Of a stretch of 64,000 bases of DNA, positions 8,164-17,259 are shown in pieces. This stretch comes from Bog-473 sp963741995 (lineage in GTDB: Bacteria; Actinomycetota; Acidimicrobiia; Acidimicrobiales; RAAP-2): positions 248,001 through 312,000 of the forward strand of contig CAVUKI010000010.1 of NCBI GenBank assembly GCA_963741995.1. Direction: 5' to 3'. The notes beneath the pieces are model-generated. The model had not been told where the DNA came from. It did not search any database and saw only the letters and a list, made by a program, of their open reading frames with translations. The position numbers and the translations under genes are program-made. The stretch's first letter is position 1. Each line of letters starts with the position of its first letter.

Positions 8164-9697
8164 TCAGTACTCGGGCGAGATCCCGACGGGATCGATTGCA
8201 TCGACCCCATCGCCAACTGCGCTGGCTTCATCCGGGACCACGGGCCGTCCTGGGTTGACGTTGATGAGGATGCCGGCCAGCACCGCGGCCAGTACGAGGA
8301 TCCCGGCGGCCCATCCGCTCGCCACGGCGTAGCCGTGCACCGTCGCCCGGGACACCTCCTCCTTGCTCTGCACATGGTGGGTCGCGAGATAGGTCGTGGT
8401 GGCCGCCGCCGCGATCGTGTTGAGCAGGGCGGTGCCGATGGAGGCCCCGATCTGCTGGGAGGTGTTGGTCATGGCCGACGTCACCCCGACGTCCTTCGGC
8501 TCGGCGTTCTGGGTGGCGGTGCTGATGCAGGGCACGATGGCCAGCCCCAGCCCGAAGCCCAGGAGGAGCTCGCTCGGCAGCACGCTGGTCAGGTAGGAGG
8601 CGTCCGGCGTCAACTGGGTGAAGAGGGCGACGCCGAGCGCTGCCAGCAGGAGGCCGGGGACCACGAGCAGCCGGGTCCGCACGTGCGGCATCAGGCGGCT
8701 GGCCACCTGCGTGGCTGCCAGCGCGTTCATGGCCATCAGCGGAAGGAAGGCGATGCCGGTCTTGAGCGGTGAGTAGTGGTCGATGGTCTGGAGCAGGTAG
8801 GTCAGGAACAGGAAGGTCCCGAACATGCCGGTGACGGCCAGCAGGATCGTCGTGAACGAGCCCGCCCGGTTCCGGTTGCGTACGACGCGCAGCGGCAGGA
8901 GGGGATTGGGGCCTTTGCTCTGCCACAGGACGAACGCGCTGAGGAGCAGGCCGGCGGCGACCAGGGACACGACGACATCGGTGGCGCCCCAGCCGCTGGT
9001 GCCGGCTTCGCCCAGCCCGTAGACGAGGGCCACCAGTCCGCCGCACCCGAGGACGACGCCGAGCACGTCCAGCCGGATGCCGGGTATGCCCGCACGCGTC
9101 GGGATCAGCCTGAAGGCACCGAGGAGGACCAGCCCGGCGATCGGCAGGTTCACGTACAGGCACCAGCGCCAGTCGACGTACTGGGTCAGGAAGCCGCCGA
9201 GGATGAGCCCGAAGGCGGACCCGGCGATGGCGATGGTGGCGTAGATCCCGAAGGCACGCCCCCGCTCCTTCGGGTCGCGAGAAGGTCGAGGTGAGGATCG
9301 AGAGCACCGACGGCGCCAGCAGCGCGCCGAAGAGGCCCTGCAGCCCGCGGGCGCCGATCAGCATGAGCGTCGTCTGCGACGCCCCGCCGACGGCCGACGC
9401 CAGGGCGAAGCCGGCCACGCCGATCATCAGCGTGCGCTTCGGCCCGAACATGTCGCTGATGCGCCCGCCCAGCAGGAGGAAGCCGCCGAAGGCCAGCGTG
9501 TAGGCGGTGACCACCCACTGCCGGTCGGTGTTGGAGAACCCGAGGGCATGCTGCGCCGAGGGCAGGGCGATGATCATGATCGTCGTGTCGAGCACCACCA
9601 TGAGCTGCGCGCCGGCGATGATGACGAGGATCCACATGTGGGCCCGGCTCGTCGCCTTGTGCGGTGCCACCGTGCCGGCGTCCTGCAGCGTCGTCAT
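8164..9697 (-). CDS. MFS transporter, DHA2 drug exporter, one frameshift
   Basis: Second DHA2-type exporter, paralogous to the one at 6564. The N-terminal part reads AQLMVVLDTTIMIIALP and GGRISDMFGPKR; the frame then switches near 9277 (one extra base in the strand), after TFSRP/DPKERGRAFGIY, and continues with VDWRWCLYVNLPIAGLVLL to the end. Combined length of about 510 residues and 14 membrane segments is normal. The ATG at 9695-9697 overlaps the stop of the upstream TetR gene (ATGA), so regulator and pump are co-translated. The two pumps are convergent, 16 bases apart. Confidence 0.88.
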
Positions 9698-10335
9698 CGG
9701 CTCACCCGGCCCGGCGTCGCCGCCGACGGTTCGTGCCTGGAAAGGATCCGGTCGACCTGGTTCTGGCTGAGCGGCCGCTGCGCCAACTCGGCATCGGTCG
9801 GGCGCATGCCGGCGACCAGGAGGTCGAGATGCCGCTTCCACGCCTCGGGTGCGTTCGGGCCGGTGGTCTCGAGCACGCCCCGGATCGACCACAGCGCGAG
9901 GGAGATGTCCGTGCTCCGCAGGTCGAGGCGTACCCGGCCGTGCGCCTGCGCGTCGGCGAGCAGTCCGGCGATCAGATCGCGTGCCGTCTGCACGAGATGG
10001 TGATCGGTGATCCACAACTTGGGCAGGCAGCCGAGGTGCTCCGCCTGATAGGCGCTCGACTCCTGGAGGAAGTGCTCGAGGCCCGTTCCGTCGGGCCGCG
10101 CCGCCGCGGCACGGGCCAGGGCGATGGTCGTCTCGAGGACATCCGACACCAACGCCTCGACGAGGGCCTCCTTGGAGGGGAAGTGGCGGTAGAGCGTGCC
10201 CATGCCGACGCCGGCCGCGCCGGCCACGTCGGCCACGCTGGCTTCGAGCCCCTTCTCCTCGAAGACCTGACCGGCCGCGGCGACCAGCAGACGCTCCCGG
10301 TTTTTCAGGGCGTCGCTGCGCATCGGTCGGATCAT
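9694..10335 (-). CDS. TetR/AcrR family transcriptional regulator, co-operonic with DHA2 exporter
   Basis: Repressor of 213 residues with HTH SVADVAGAAGVGMGTLYRHFP near the N-terminus and a C-terminal effector domain. Start taken as ATG at 10333-10335 (MIRPMRSDA...); ATG at 10321-10323 is possible. The upstream 60 bases hold inverted repeats related to the operators of the first TetR. It is the first gene of an operon with the exporter at 8164-9697, overlapping it by four bases. Autoregulation of the pair is the simplest reading. Confidence 0.92.
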   Translation of the reverse strand: MIRPMRSDALKNRERLLVAAAGQVFEEKGLEASVADVAGAAGVGMGTLYRHFPSKEALVEALVSDVLETTIALARAAAARPDGTGLEHFLQESSAYQAEHLGCLPKLWITDHHLVQTARDLIAGLLADAQAHGRVRLDLRSTDISLALWSIRGVLETTGPNAPEAWKRHLDLLVAGMRPTDAELAQRPLSQNQVDRILSRHEPSAATPGRVSR

Positions 10336-10376
10336 GCTCGTCGGGGCCGGCCCGCTCCGCGCCTCCGCCCGACTCG

Positions 10377-10420
10377 TATCCGGAGATTTCACTCCGCTTA
10401 CCCTAGTGGGCCAAGCGGAG
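10377..10420. promoter_or_regulatory. Operator cluster of second TetR/exporter operon
   Basis: CTCCGCTT (10392-10399) and AAGCGGAG (10413-10420) are perfect 8-base inverted repeats with a 13-base spacer. A further CCGGAG at 10380-10385 pairs with TCCGCTTA (10393-10400). The ten bases TCCGCTTACC occur identically at 6525-6534 in the first TetR locus, suggesting one operator family read by both regulators. Confidence 0.55.
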
Positions 10421-10471
10421 CGGTCGGTCCACTTCGCCCGGGTGCAGGCCGCCATGCGCCACCATGGAGCC

Positions 10472-11506
10472 ATGCGCGAGGTCGACGACGATCCGGCCCG
10501 GACCGACACGACCGCATTCGTCCGGCAGCTGCCCAAGGCGGAGCTGCACGTGCACATCGAAGGGACGCTCGAGCCGGAGCTGGCGTTCGAGCTGGCGGCG
10601 CGCAACGGGGTTCACCTGCCGTACGCCGACGTGGACGCGCTCCGCCGCGCCTACCGCTTCGAGGACCTCCAGTCGTTCCTCGACATCTACTACGCCAACT
10701 GCGCCGTGCTCCGGACCGAGCAGGACTTCTACGACCTCACGCACGCCTACCTGTCCAGGGCGGCCGGTCAGGGCGTGCGTCACGCCGAGGTCTTCTTCGA
10801 CCCGCAGACGCACACCCAGCGCGGTGTCGCGTTCGAGACCTGCTGCATGGGGATCCGCCGCGCCCTCTCCGACGGCGCGGCGGAGCTGGGGATCTCGTCG
10901 GGCCTGATCCTGTGCTTCCTGCGCGACCTCAGCGAGGAGGCGGCGCTGCAGACGCTGGAGGAAGCCCGGCCCTTTGCCGAGCACCTGCTGGCCGTCGGCC
11001 TCGACTCCGCCGAGGTGGGCAACCCTCCCGGCAAGTTCGCAGCGGGTCTTCCGGCAGGCCCGGGAGATGGGCCTCCCCGGCGTCGTGCACGCCGGTGAGG
11101 AGGGCCCGCCCGAGTACATCTGGGAGGCGCTGGACCTGCTGGCAGGCGCGGCGCATCGATCACGGTGTGCGGTGCCTGGAGGACGACCGCCTCGTGGCGC
11201 GGTTGGTGGCGGAGCAGATCCCGCTCACCGTGTGCCCCTTCTCCAACGTGAAGCTGCGGGTCTTTCCCACGTTGCAGCAGCACGACCTTCCGGCTCTGGT
11301 GCGGCGCGGCCTCCTCGTGACGATCAACTCGGACGACCCCGCCTATTTCGGCGGGTACGTCGCCGACAATCTCGGCGCGGTGGCGGAGGCGTTCGACCTC
11401 GCCGCGCCACGCCATCGCCGAGCTGGCGCGCAACTCGTTCCGGGCGGCGTTCCTCCCGGACCCGGTCAAGGCGAGATACCTCGACGAGGTCGACCGCTCC
11501 GTCTGA
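10472..11506 (+). pseudogene. add: Adenosine deaminase-like gene with three frameshifts
   Basis: Zinc hydrolase of the adenosine/adenine deaminase family (adenosine to inosine). The first part has LPKAELHVHIEGTLEPE, with the metal-binding HxH; after a shift near 11045 the next part has GLPGVVHAGEEGPPEYIW; after another near 11145 comes RRIDHGVRCLED and TINSDDPAYFGGY with the paired metal/catalytic aspartates; a third shift near 11405 leads to HAIAELARNSFRAAFLP and the stop at 11504-11506. Every catalytic block survives, so the shifts could be sequencing errors; if real, the gene is dead. The start is uncertain (ATG 10472, or 10454). Confidence 0.75.
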
Positions 11507-11509
11507 CGT

Positions 11510-12314
11510 TCAGGCGAAACGGCGCGCCACGGCCTCCGCCTGGGCCCGGTAGCCGCCCCCGAACAGCACGGCGTGCACGAGGAGCGGGGCGAGCTGGAAC
11601 AGCGCCACCCGCTCCTCCCAGCCGGTGTGCAGAGGCTGGACCTCGCTCTAGGCATGGAGCAGCCGGTCCGGCACCGCGCCGAAGAGAGCGAGCATGGCCA
11701 GGTCCTCCTCGGCGTGCCCGCCGTGGACGGACGGGTCGATGAGCCACGAACGGCCGTCGCTCCCGAAGAGGACGTTGCCCCACCAGAGGTCGCCGTGCAC
11801 GAGGACCGGGCCGCCGGGTGGGAGGAGTTCGTCCAATCGGTGCGGCGACGAGGCTCGACGACGTGCTCGAGGGCACAGCGGGCGGACAGGTCGAGCAGGC
11901 GCGGCCCGTAGAAAGCAGGGCCGTCGGTCCGTGGGGCCGGGTCGACAGGGCAGGCCCCCACCCATGACGAGCCGCCACCCCAGTGCGGGTAGGGCGTCTG
12001 GTGCAGCAGCGCCAGGCCGCGCCCGAGCGCCTCGTCGTGCCCGGCGGTCCGGGGCACCTGGTCGACCGCGGCGGTGACGAGGAGATCGGCCTCCTCGAGC
12101 ACCACATCAGCGACCGGAGGGCCTCCGGGCGCCGCGCCGAGCTGGCGCAACCCGTCGGCCTCGTCGCGGCAGCCCGGCCCGAACTTGGCGACGAGCCGGC
12201 GCCCACCCACTTCGCCAGGTAGGCGGTGCCTCCGAGCGGGCGAGCCGAATCGACCGTCCCGACGGCGACCGCCAGGCGCCGGCGCAGGCGTGCCAGTGAC
12301 TCCGACTCGGCCAT
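11510..12314 (-). pseudogene. Fructosamine kinase-like (FN3K) gene, two frameshifts and an in-frame TAG
   Basis: Member of the fructosamine-3-kinase/aminoglycoside phosphotransferase fold, which phosphorylates sugars attached to protein amines (deglycation repair). Blocks read RPLGGTAYLAKW, then after a shift near 12207 RRLVAKFGPG, HQTPYPHWGGGSSWVG, then after a shift near 11846 VLVHGDLWWGNVLF (catalytic loop HGDLWxxN) and DPSVHGGHAEEDLAML. An amber TAG at 11648-11650 interrupts ...RLLHA, yet the same frame continues with SEVQPLHTGWEERV to a stop at 11510-11512. The mixture of indels and a nonsense codon makes real decay more likely here than elsewhere in the window. Confidence 0.7.
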
Positions 12315-12332
12315 GCACGCCATGATGGTCCG

Positions 12333-12917
12333 ATGGCCAAAGCGAGAATTGCCGGGCTCGTGCTCACGCCGGGCGCGAGTGCCGGACGCGAGCAGTCCGG
12401 GCTCGTCGCCATCGACGTGGCGGTCAGCCGTACCGGCGTGGCCGTCGAGCGCGTCGAGTTCCCCGGGCAGGCCGCCGGCAAGCGCCGCACCGATCCGCCG
12501 GCGGTGTGCATCCAGACCGTGCGCGCCGCCACGGAGGCGCTGGCGGAGCGCCTCTCCGTCCCGACCGGCCGCATCGCCGTCGGCGGTCGTTCCTTCGGAG
12601 GCCGGATGTGCTCCATGGCCGCCGCCGAGGGCCTCGACGTGGCGGCCCTGGTCCTCGTCAGCTACCCGCTCCATCCGCCGGGTCGCCCCGAGCGCCTGCG
12701 CACGGAGCACTTCCCCGAGCTTCGCCTGCCGTGTCTCTTCGTCTCGGGCCGGCGCGACGCCTTCGCCACGCCGGAGGAGCTCGAGCGGGAGACCGCCGCG
12801 ATTCCGGGGCCGGTCACCCGCGTCTTCGTCGACGGCGACCATTCGTTGCGCAAGAGCGAAGCGGAGGTCGCCGAGATCGTTGCCACCTGGGTGGCCGGGA
12901 TCTCCCTGCGGGCGTGA
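12333..12917 (+). CDS. Alpha/beta hydrolase, KANL3/Tex30-like
   Basis: Compact 194-residue alpha/beta hydrolase. The nucleophile elbow is GGRSFGGR, the acid is probably the Asp in SGRRDAF and the histidine is in DGDHSL, giving a complete Ser-Asp-His triad. The family is related to dienelactone hydrolases but its natural substrate is unknown. It is divergent from the fructosamine-kinase-like gene, 18 bases apart, and followed convergently by the MerR gene. Confidence 0.82.
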   Translation: MAKARIAGLVLTPGASAGREQSGLVAIDVAVSRTGVAVERVEFPGQAAGKRRTDPPAVCIQTVRAATEALAERLSVPTGRIAVGGRSFGGRMCSMAAAEGLDVAALVLVSYPLHPPGRPERLRTEHFPELRLPCLFVSGRRDAFATPEELERETAAIPGPVTRVFVDGDHSLRKSEAEVAEIVATWVAGISLRA

Positions 12918-12939
12918 ATCGCCTCGGTGCTGCGGCCGC

Positions 12940-13765
12940 TCAGGCCACCGGACCGGTGTGGAAGATGGGCCAGCCGATCTCGGTCCGCCACGCGGTCTCG
13001 TCGTCGGTGTCGAGCCGGCCGACGAGATAGCGCTCCCGGATGGGCCCGTCGACACCGAGGGCGCGGTCGGAGACATAGGTCGCCAGTGCTCCGTAGGCGC
13101 GGTCGATGTCGGTGTGGGACCCGGCGTGCACAATGGTCGCCAGCTCGACAGGGGGCAGGGACAGCGGTTCGACGCGGCCGATCGGCCTGATCTTCTCCGC
13201 CAAGGGGACGAAGACGGTGATGTCGCCCCGCTTCCTCGGAGAAGAAGTCGTTGGCGACCACGGCGCCCGGTGGGCCGGTCGTCGTGACGCCCTGCGCGGC
13301 CAACGTCGCGGTGAGCTCCCCGAGGGCGCCCTGGAACCACGGCCCCAGTGCGTCGAGGCTCACCGTCTCGCTGATGGCCGCGGTCTGCAGTGCCGGCTCG
13401 CTCCGATGTTCCATGGGCGTCGCCGGCGACGGACCCTGGAGCAGGTCGCGCAGCGAGGCGACCGCCTCCTGCGTCTCGAGGAGGTTCTGCTCCAGCCGGG
13501 CCAGGTGGGCGGCGATGAGCTCGTTGCGGGAGTCGACGTCGGGCGCCTGCAGGACGGCGCCGATCTGCTCCAGCGGCATGTCGAGATCGCGGAACCGTCG
13601 GATGACCTGCGCCGTGGGGATCTGCTCGGTGTTGTAACGGCGGTAGCTCGAGTCCGGGTCGATCTCGGCCGGGATCAGCAGACCGAGCCGGTGGTAGTGC
13701 CGGAGGGTCTTGACGCTGAGGTGGGTGGCCCGGGAGAAATCACCGATGGCCAGGGACGACGGCAT
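12940..13765 (-). CDS. MerR family regulator with GyrI-like effector domain, one frameshift
   Basis: N-terminal winged helix: AIGDFSRATHLSVKTLRHYHRLGLL, the MerR DNA-binding signature, then the linking coiled coil (residues about 80-110), then a C-terminal effector-binding (GyrI/BmrR-like) domain reading EPLSLPPVELATIVHAGSH and YLVGRLDTDDETAWRTEIGWPI. The frame shifts near 13231, between DFFSEE and GDITVFVPLAE. Such regulators usually sense amphipathic small molecules and switch a divergent gene by untwisting a 19-base promoter spacer. The divergent SnoaL-like gene is the likely target. Confidence 0.86.
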
Positions 13766-13777
13766 GTCCCCAGTTTC

Positions 13778-13828
13778 GACTCTCCCCCGGGGGGAGAGTC
13801 AAGGACGGGACGACGTGTTGACTCTCCC
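13778..13828. promoter_or_regulatory. Paired MerR-type operators/promoters
   Basis: A near-perfect palindrome GACTCTCCCCC/GGGGGAGAGTC occupies 13778-13800 with a -35-like TTGACT on the minus strand; a second TTGACTCTCCC on the plus strand lies at 13818-13828. Both begin TTGACTCTCCC, typical of MerR operators embedded between -35 and -10. One would autoregulate merR and the other drive the SnoaL-like gene at 13883. Confidence 0.55.
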
Positions 13829-13882
13829 TCTCGGGGATGGCGCACGGTGGTGATGTCACAAGAAGCGGGAGAGGAGACCCCC

Positions 13883-14257
13883 ATGAGCACCACCGAGTTG
13901 ACCGGCGTCATCGCCGAGCACATCGCCGCCGTGAACGCCTTCGACATCGAAGGCATCGTCGCCACGTTCGCTCCCGATGCGTACGTGAACGACGCCCGCC
14001 GGGAGATCAATGGCATCGACGCCATCCGGGCCTGGGTGGCCAAGGAGATGGTCGGCGACCACGTCACCATGGAGGTGCGCGAGGTCATCGATCACTACGG
14101 CGACACCATTGTGCGAGCCCGCTACGACGGCACGTACGACAAGACAAACCTGCCCGACGAGCTGGTGATGACCAACTACTTCAGTGTCCGCGACGACAAG
14201 ATCGTGAGCCTCGCCGTCATCTTCAACCAGCCCTCGCCGTTCGCCGCGCCGGCCTGA
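13883..14257 (+). CDS. SnoaL-like/NTF2-fold protein
   Basis: A 124-residue protein of the nuclear transport factor 2 fold (SnoaL-like): EHIAAVNAFDIEGIVATFAPDAYVND, then a beta-rich half with VREVIDHYGDTIVRARYDGTYD and SLAVIFNQP. The fold forms a small pocket and is used by isomerases, dehydratases and binding proteins; no substrate can be assigned. The ATG at 13883 follows GGAGAGGAG. The gene is divergent from MerR and probably under its control. Confidence 0.82.
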   Translation: MSTTELTGVIAEHIAAVNAFDIEGIVATFAPDAYVNDARREINGIDAIRAWVAKEMVGDHVTMEVREVIDHYGDTIVRARYDGTYDKTNLPDELVMTNYFSVRDDKIVSLAVIFNQPSPFAAPA

Positions 14258-14307
14258 TCGTCACCCGTGTCGTCAGCCGGGACCGGGCCGCAGATCGAAT
14301 GACGCCG

Positions 14308-16471
14308 CTAGTCCGGCTCGCTGCCCACCGACACCGGCACGGCGCGGCGGAGGTGCGAGACCAGCTCCTCCCGGTCGGCCACTGTCTTGGTGTGGGTGTG
14401 GTGGGGCCACCAGAAGTGGAAGCCCCGCAATGCGGCCAGCGTGGGCACAATCCGGGTCGCCAGCACGTTGGAGGCGAGGAGCACGCCGAGGGCCACGGCC
14501 GCGCCGATCTCCTCCAGGAGCTGGATCCCGGTCAGCAGCAGTGACGCGAACGTCCCCGCCAGAATGATCCCGGCCGCCGTCACGGCCGGCGCCCCCTCGA
14601 CAATGGCGATGCGGGCCGCCTCGTGCGGCTCGACGCCCTGTTGGAATTCCTCGCGCAGCCGGGTCGCCATCAGAATGTTGTAGTCCGTGCCGACGGCGAT
14701 CACGAAGATGTACGCGACGATCGGGATGGAGAAGTCGAGCCCGTCGTAGCCCAGCCCCCTGATGAAGATGTAGGCCACGACGCCGATGGTGGCGGCGTAG
14801 GTCAGAAGGATGCCGATGAGGAGGTAGGCGGCGCCCGCCAGGGCCCGCAGCAGGATCGCCAGCATCACCGCCACCACGAGGAGCGCCAGGAGAAGGATGT
14901 TGCGCGTATCGATCTGGAGCGCCGCCTTCACGTCGGTCAAGGTCGCGGTCGGGCCTCCGGTCACGACGGTGGCTCCGGGGACGACGTCGACGATCGCCGC
15001 TCGAATGGGCCCCGCCATGTCCGCGATCGCCTGATTCGAGTACGGATCGTCGGTCAGGAGGAACTGGATCAGGGCGGCGCTGTGCCCGGCCGAGTACTGC
15101 ACGGGCAGGACCTGCGCCACGCCCTCGGTATGGGCGAGCTTGGAGGCCAGCGCGTCGACTGCGGTCGCATGGAGCGGCGCCGCCGACGTGACGAAGACCT
15201 GGCTCGGGCCCAGGAAGCCGGCGGGGAACGCGGAGGAGATCGTGTTGTAGGCCTCGGTCGAGGGATTGTTCTGCGGCAGCTCCGCCAGCTGGTTGTAGGT
15301 GACCTTCAGGCCGAGGACGCCGCTGGCGAGGACCACGAGGACGACGACGCTGGCCAGGAGCACCATGCCCGGGCGCTTGGCCACGGCCGCGCCCATCCGT
15401 TCCGAGCGCGTCCGGTGCGCCGGATCGTGGGGCTTGGGCGTCGAGGGCCAGAAGACGGTTGCGCCGAACAGGCTCAGGATGGCGGGCACCAGCGTCAGAG
15501 CGGCCAAGCAGCATGAGTCCCACGCCGATGATCAGGCCCGGGGCCAGGGATCGCAGCTGGCCGATGGAAGCCACCAGCAGCGCGGCGAAGGCGAGCATGA
15601 CGGTCACGGCGGCGGACGCGATGACCTCGCCGGCGCGGCAGAGGGCGACCATCAGGCTCTCGTGCGGGTCCTGCCCGTTCCCCAATTGCTCCCGGTACCG
15701 GAACAGCATGAACACGATGTAGTCCGTGCCGACGCCGAACATCACGACGATGAGCAGGGGCGCGAGCTCCGTGCCGACCGAGAAGCCGAACCACTGGGCG
15801 AAGAAGGCGGTGAGGGACTGGGCCATCTGGTGCACCAGACCGACGACGAGCAGGGGCAGGAAGGCGATGATCACGCTGCGGAACACCAACGCGAGCAGAA
15901 CCAGGATCAGCAGGACGGTGGCGAGAGAGATGATCTTCTCGGCGCGGTTGAACTCGCTCGTTTGATCAACCGAGATGGCGGCGTTCCCGGTGAGCTGGCC
16001 CCGCAACCCCGACCCCGCCAGGAAGGCGTCGGTGTCCGATCGCAGCGTGGCGACAGCGGCATTGGGCCCGTCGTCGCCCGGCTGTCCGGTCATGGTGGCC
16101 TCGATCAGCTGGATCTTCTGGTTCTTCGACAAGAACAGGGGCGACGTCGTCACCGAACTCACGGAGTCGATGTGGTCGCCGTCGAGGGCCGTGGCGAGCG
16201 CATCGATCTTCTGGAGTTCGGGCGCCGTCAGCACGGAGTTGTCCGTGGCGTTGACCGCGATGATGCCGGAGGCCGAGGCCACCGATGGGAAGTCCTTCAA
16301 GGCGATCGTCTCCGCCTGCGTCGACTGGTACGACGCGGGCAGGCCGTAGCCCGACGAGATGAAGCCGCCGAGCGACGGTGCCAGCACCACGAGCAGGGCG
16401 CCGAGCACGATCCAGCCGGCGATGAAGTACCAGCGCCAGGCCACCACGCGTTCGGCCAGCTTCCGGGTCAC
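14308..16471 (-). CDS. MMPL family transporter (RND superfamily), one frameshift
   Basis: Large inner-membrane transporter of the MmpL/RND type, often exporting lipids or drugs. N-terminal TM1 at residues about 10-32 is followed by a periplasmic loop, then TM2-6 with FGVGTDYIVFMLFRYRE, the conserved Asp-Tyr motif. The frame shifts near 15507 after GLMLL; the second half repeats the architecture with AVGTDYNILMATRLREE. Total of about 720 residues matches actinobacterial MmpL. The TetR gene at 16606 lies upstream on the same strand, 134 bases away, and may regulate it. Confidence 0.9.
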
Positions 16472-16605
16472 GGCACTCCTCTTCGCCGTCTACGGGGATG
16501 TGTCGAGCACGGCCCATCGTCGCCGTTCCATCGCCGGAAGGCAACGCTTCTGCAGCTTCCGTCAGGTCACGGGGGGCTCAGCCCAAGGGGGATCGCGGCG
16601 CGCGG

Positions 16606-17259
16606 TCAGACCAGGGCCGCACCTTGGGTCAGGGCCGCGCGGAGCGCCCGGAAGCCGGCCGACGTCTGTTCGACGAAGGCATCGTCGCGGGCCTGATCGC
16701 CGCGTTCGAGCCAGGTGAGCGTCGTCTCCACGAGCCAGCCGAAGAGGGCCTCGGAATGCCAGGCATCGAGCACCTCGTCACCGGTGTCGAGGTCACTGAG
16801 CTGGCGCACGACGGAGACCGAGACCGAACGCAGCTCTGCGGCGTATTCGGCGAACTGGGGCTCGCGGGCCGCATGACGCCAGAGCAGCGTGAAGGCCGCG
16901 GGGTCCTCCCGCGCCACTGTCAGGAGCGTCCGGGGGCCGAGGCCGGCGTGCGTCGGCCTGGCCAACTCGGCGCGGAGCTCCACGCCGAGGTGGTCGAAGA
17001 CCTGCTGGAGGATCTCGCGGTAGAGCTCTTCCTTCGACCCGAAGTGGCGGTAGACGATGAGCTTGGTCACCCCGCAGGCGGTGCCGACGTCGTCCATGGA
17101 GGTGTCGGCGAAGCCGGACGAGGCGAAGGCCAGTGCGGCGCCGTGCAGGATGGCGGCGCGTCGTTCGGCTCGTGAAAGCAGCTTGCCCTCGGACTGTATA
17201 CGCGTCAGTGTATACCACTGAGTTACGCCGGGCAGGACCCGGAAGGGAGGAAAGCCCAT
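16606..17259 (-). CDS. TetR family transcriptional regulator
   Basis: HTH block TSMDDVGTACGVTKLIVYRHFGSKEEL preceded by SRAERRAAILHGAALAFASSGFA, followed by a TetR C-terminal domain. The start is unclear: the only ATG upstream of the HTH in frame is at 17257-17259, inside the same CATG as the start of the divergent gene at 17258. That would place the operator-like palindrome at 17196-17215 inside the gene, so a nearer non-ATG start is possible. Likely targets are the divergent diiron/LLM pair and perhaps mmpL downstream. Confidence 0.85.
   Translation of the reverse strand: MGFPPFRVLPGVTQWYTLTRIQSEGKLLSRAERRAAILHGAALAFASSGFADTSMDDVGTACGVTKLIVYRHFGSKEELYREILQQVFDHLGVELRAELARPTHAGLGPRTLLTVAREDPAAFTLLWRHAAREPQFAEYAAELRSVSVSVVRQLSDLDTGDEVLDAWHSEALFGWLVETTLTWLERGDQARDDAFVEQTSAGFRALRAALTQGAALV
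17196..17215. promoter_or_regulatory. TetR operator-like palindrome
   Basis: GTATAC at 17196-17201 and GTATAC at 17210-17215 are separated by GCGTCAGT. Spacing and symmetry suit a TetR dimer. It lies 43 bases before the ATG of the diiron-like gene and over the 5' end of the TetR frame. Confidence 0.5.

Noticed and set aside
8228..10015. Long minus-strand frame joining TetR and MFS regions
   Set aside because: It switches between real frames of the TetR and the frameshifted MFS; only the MFS N-terminal part of it is coding.
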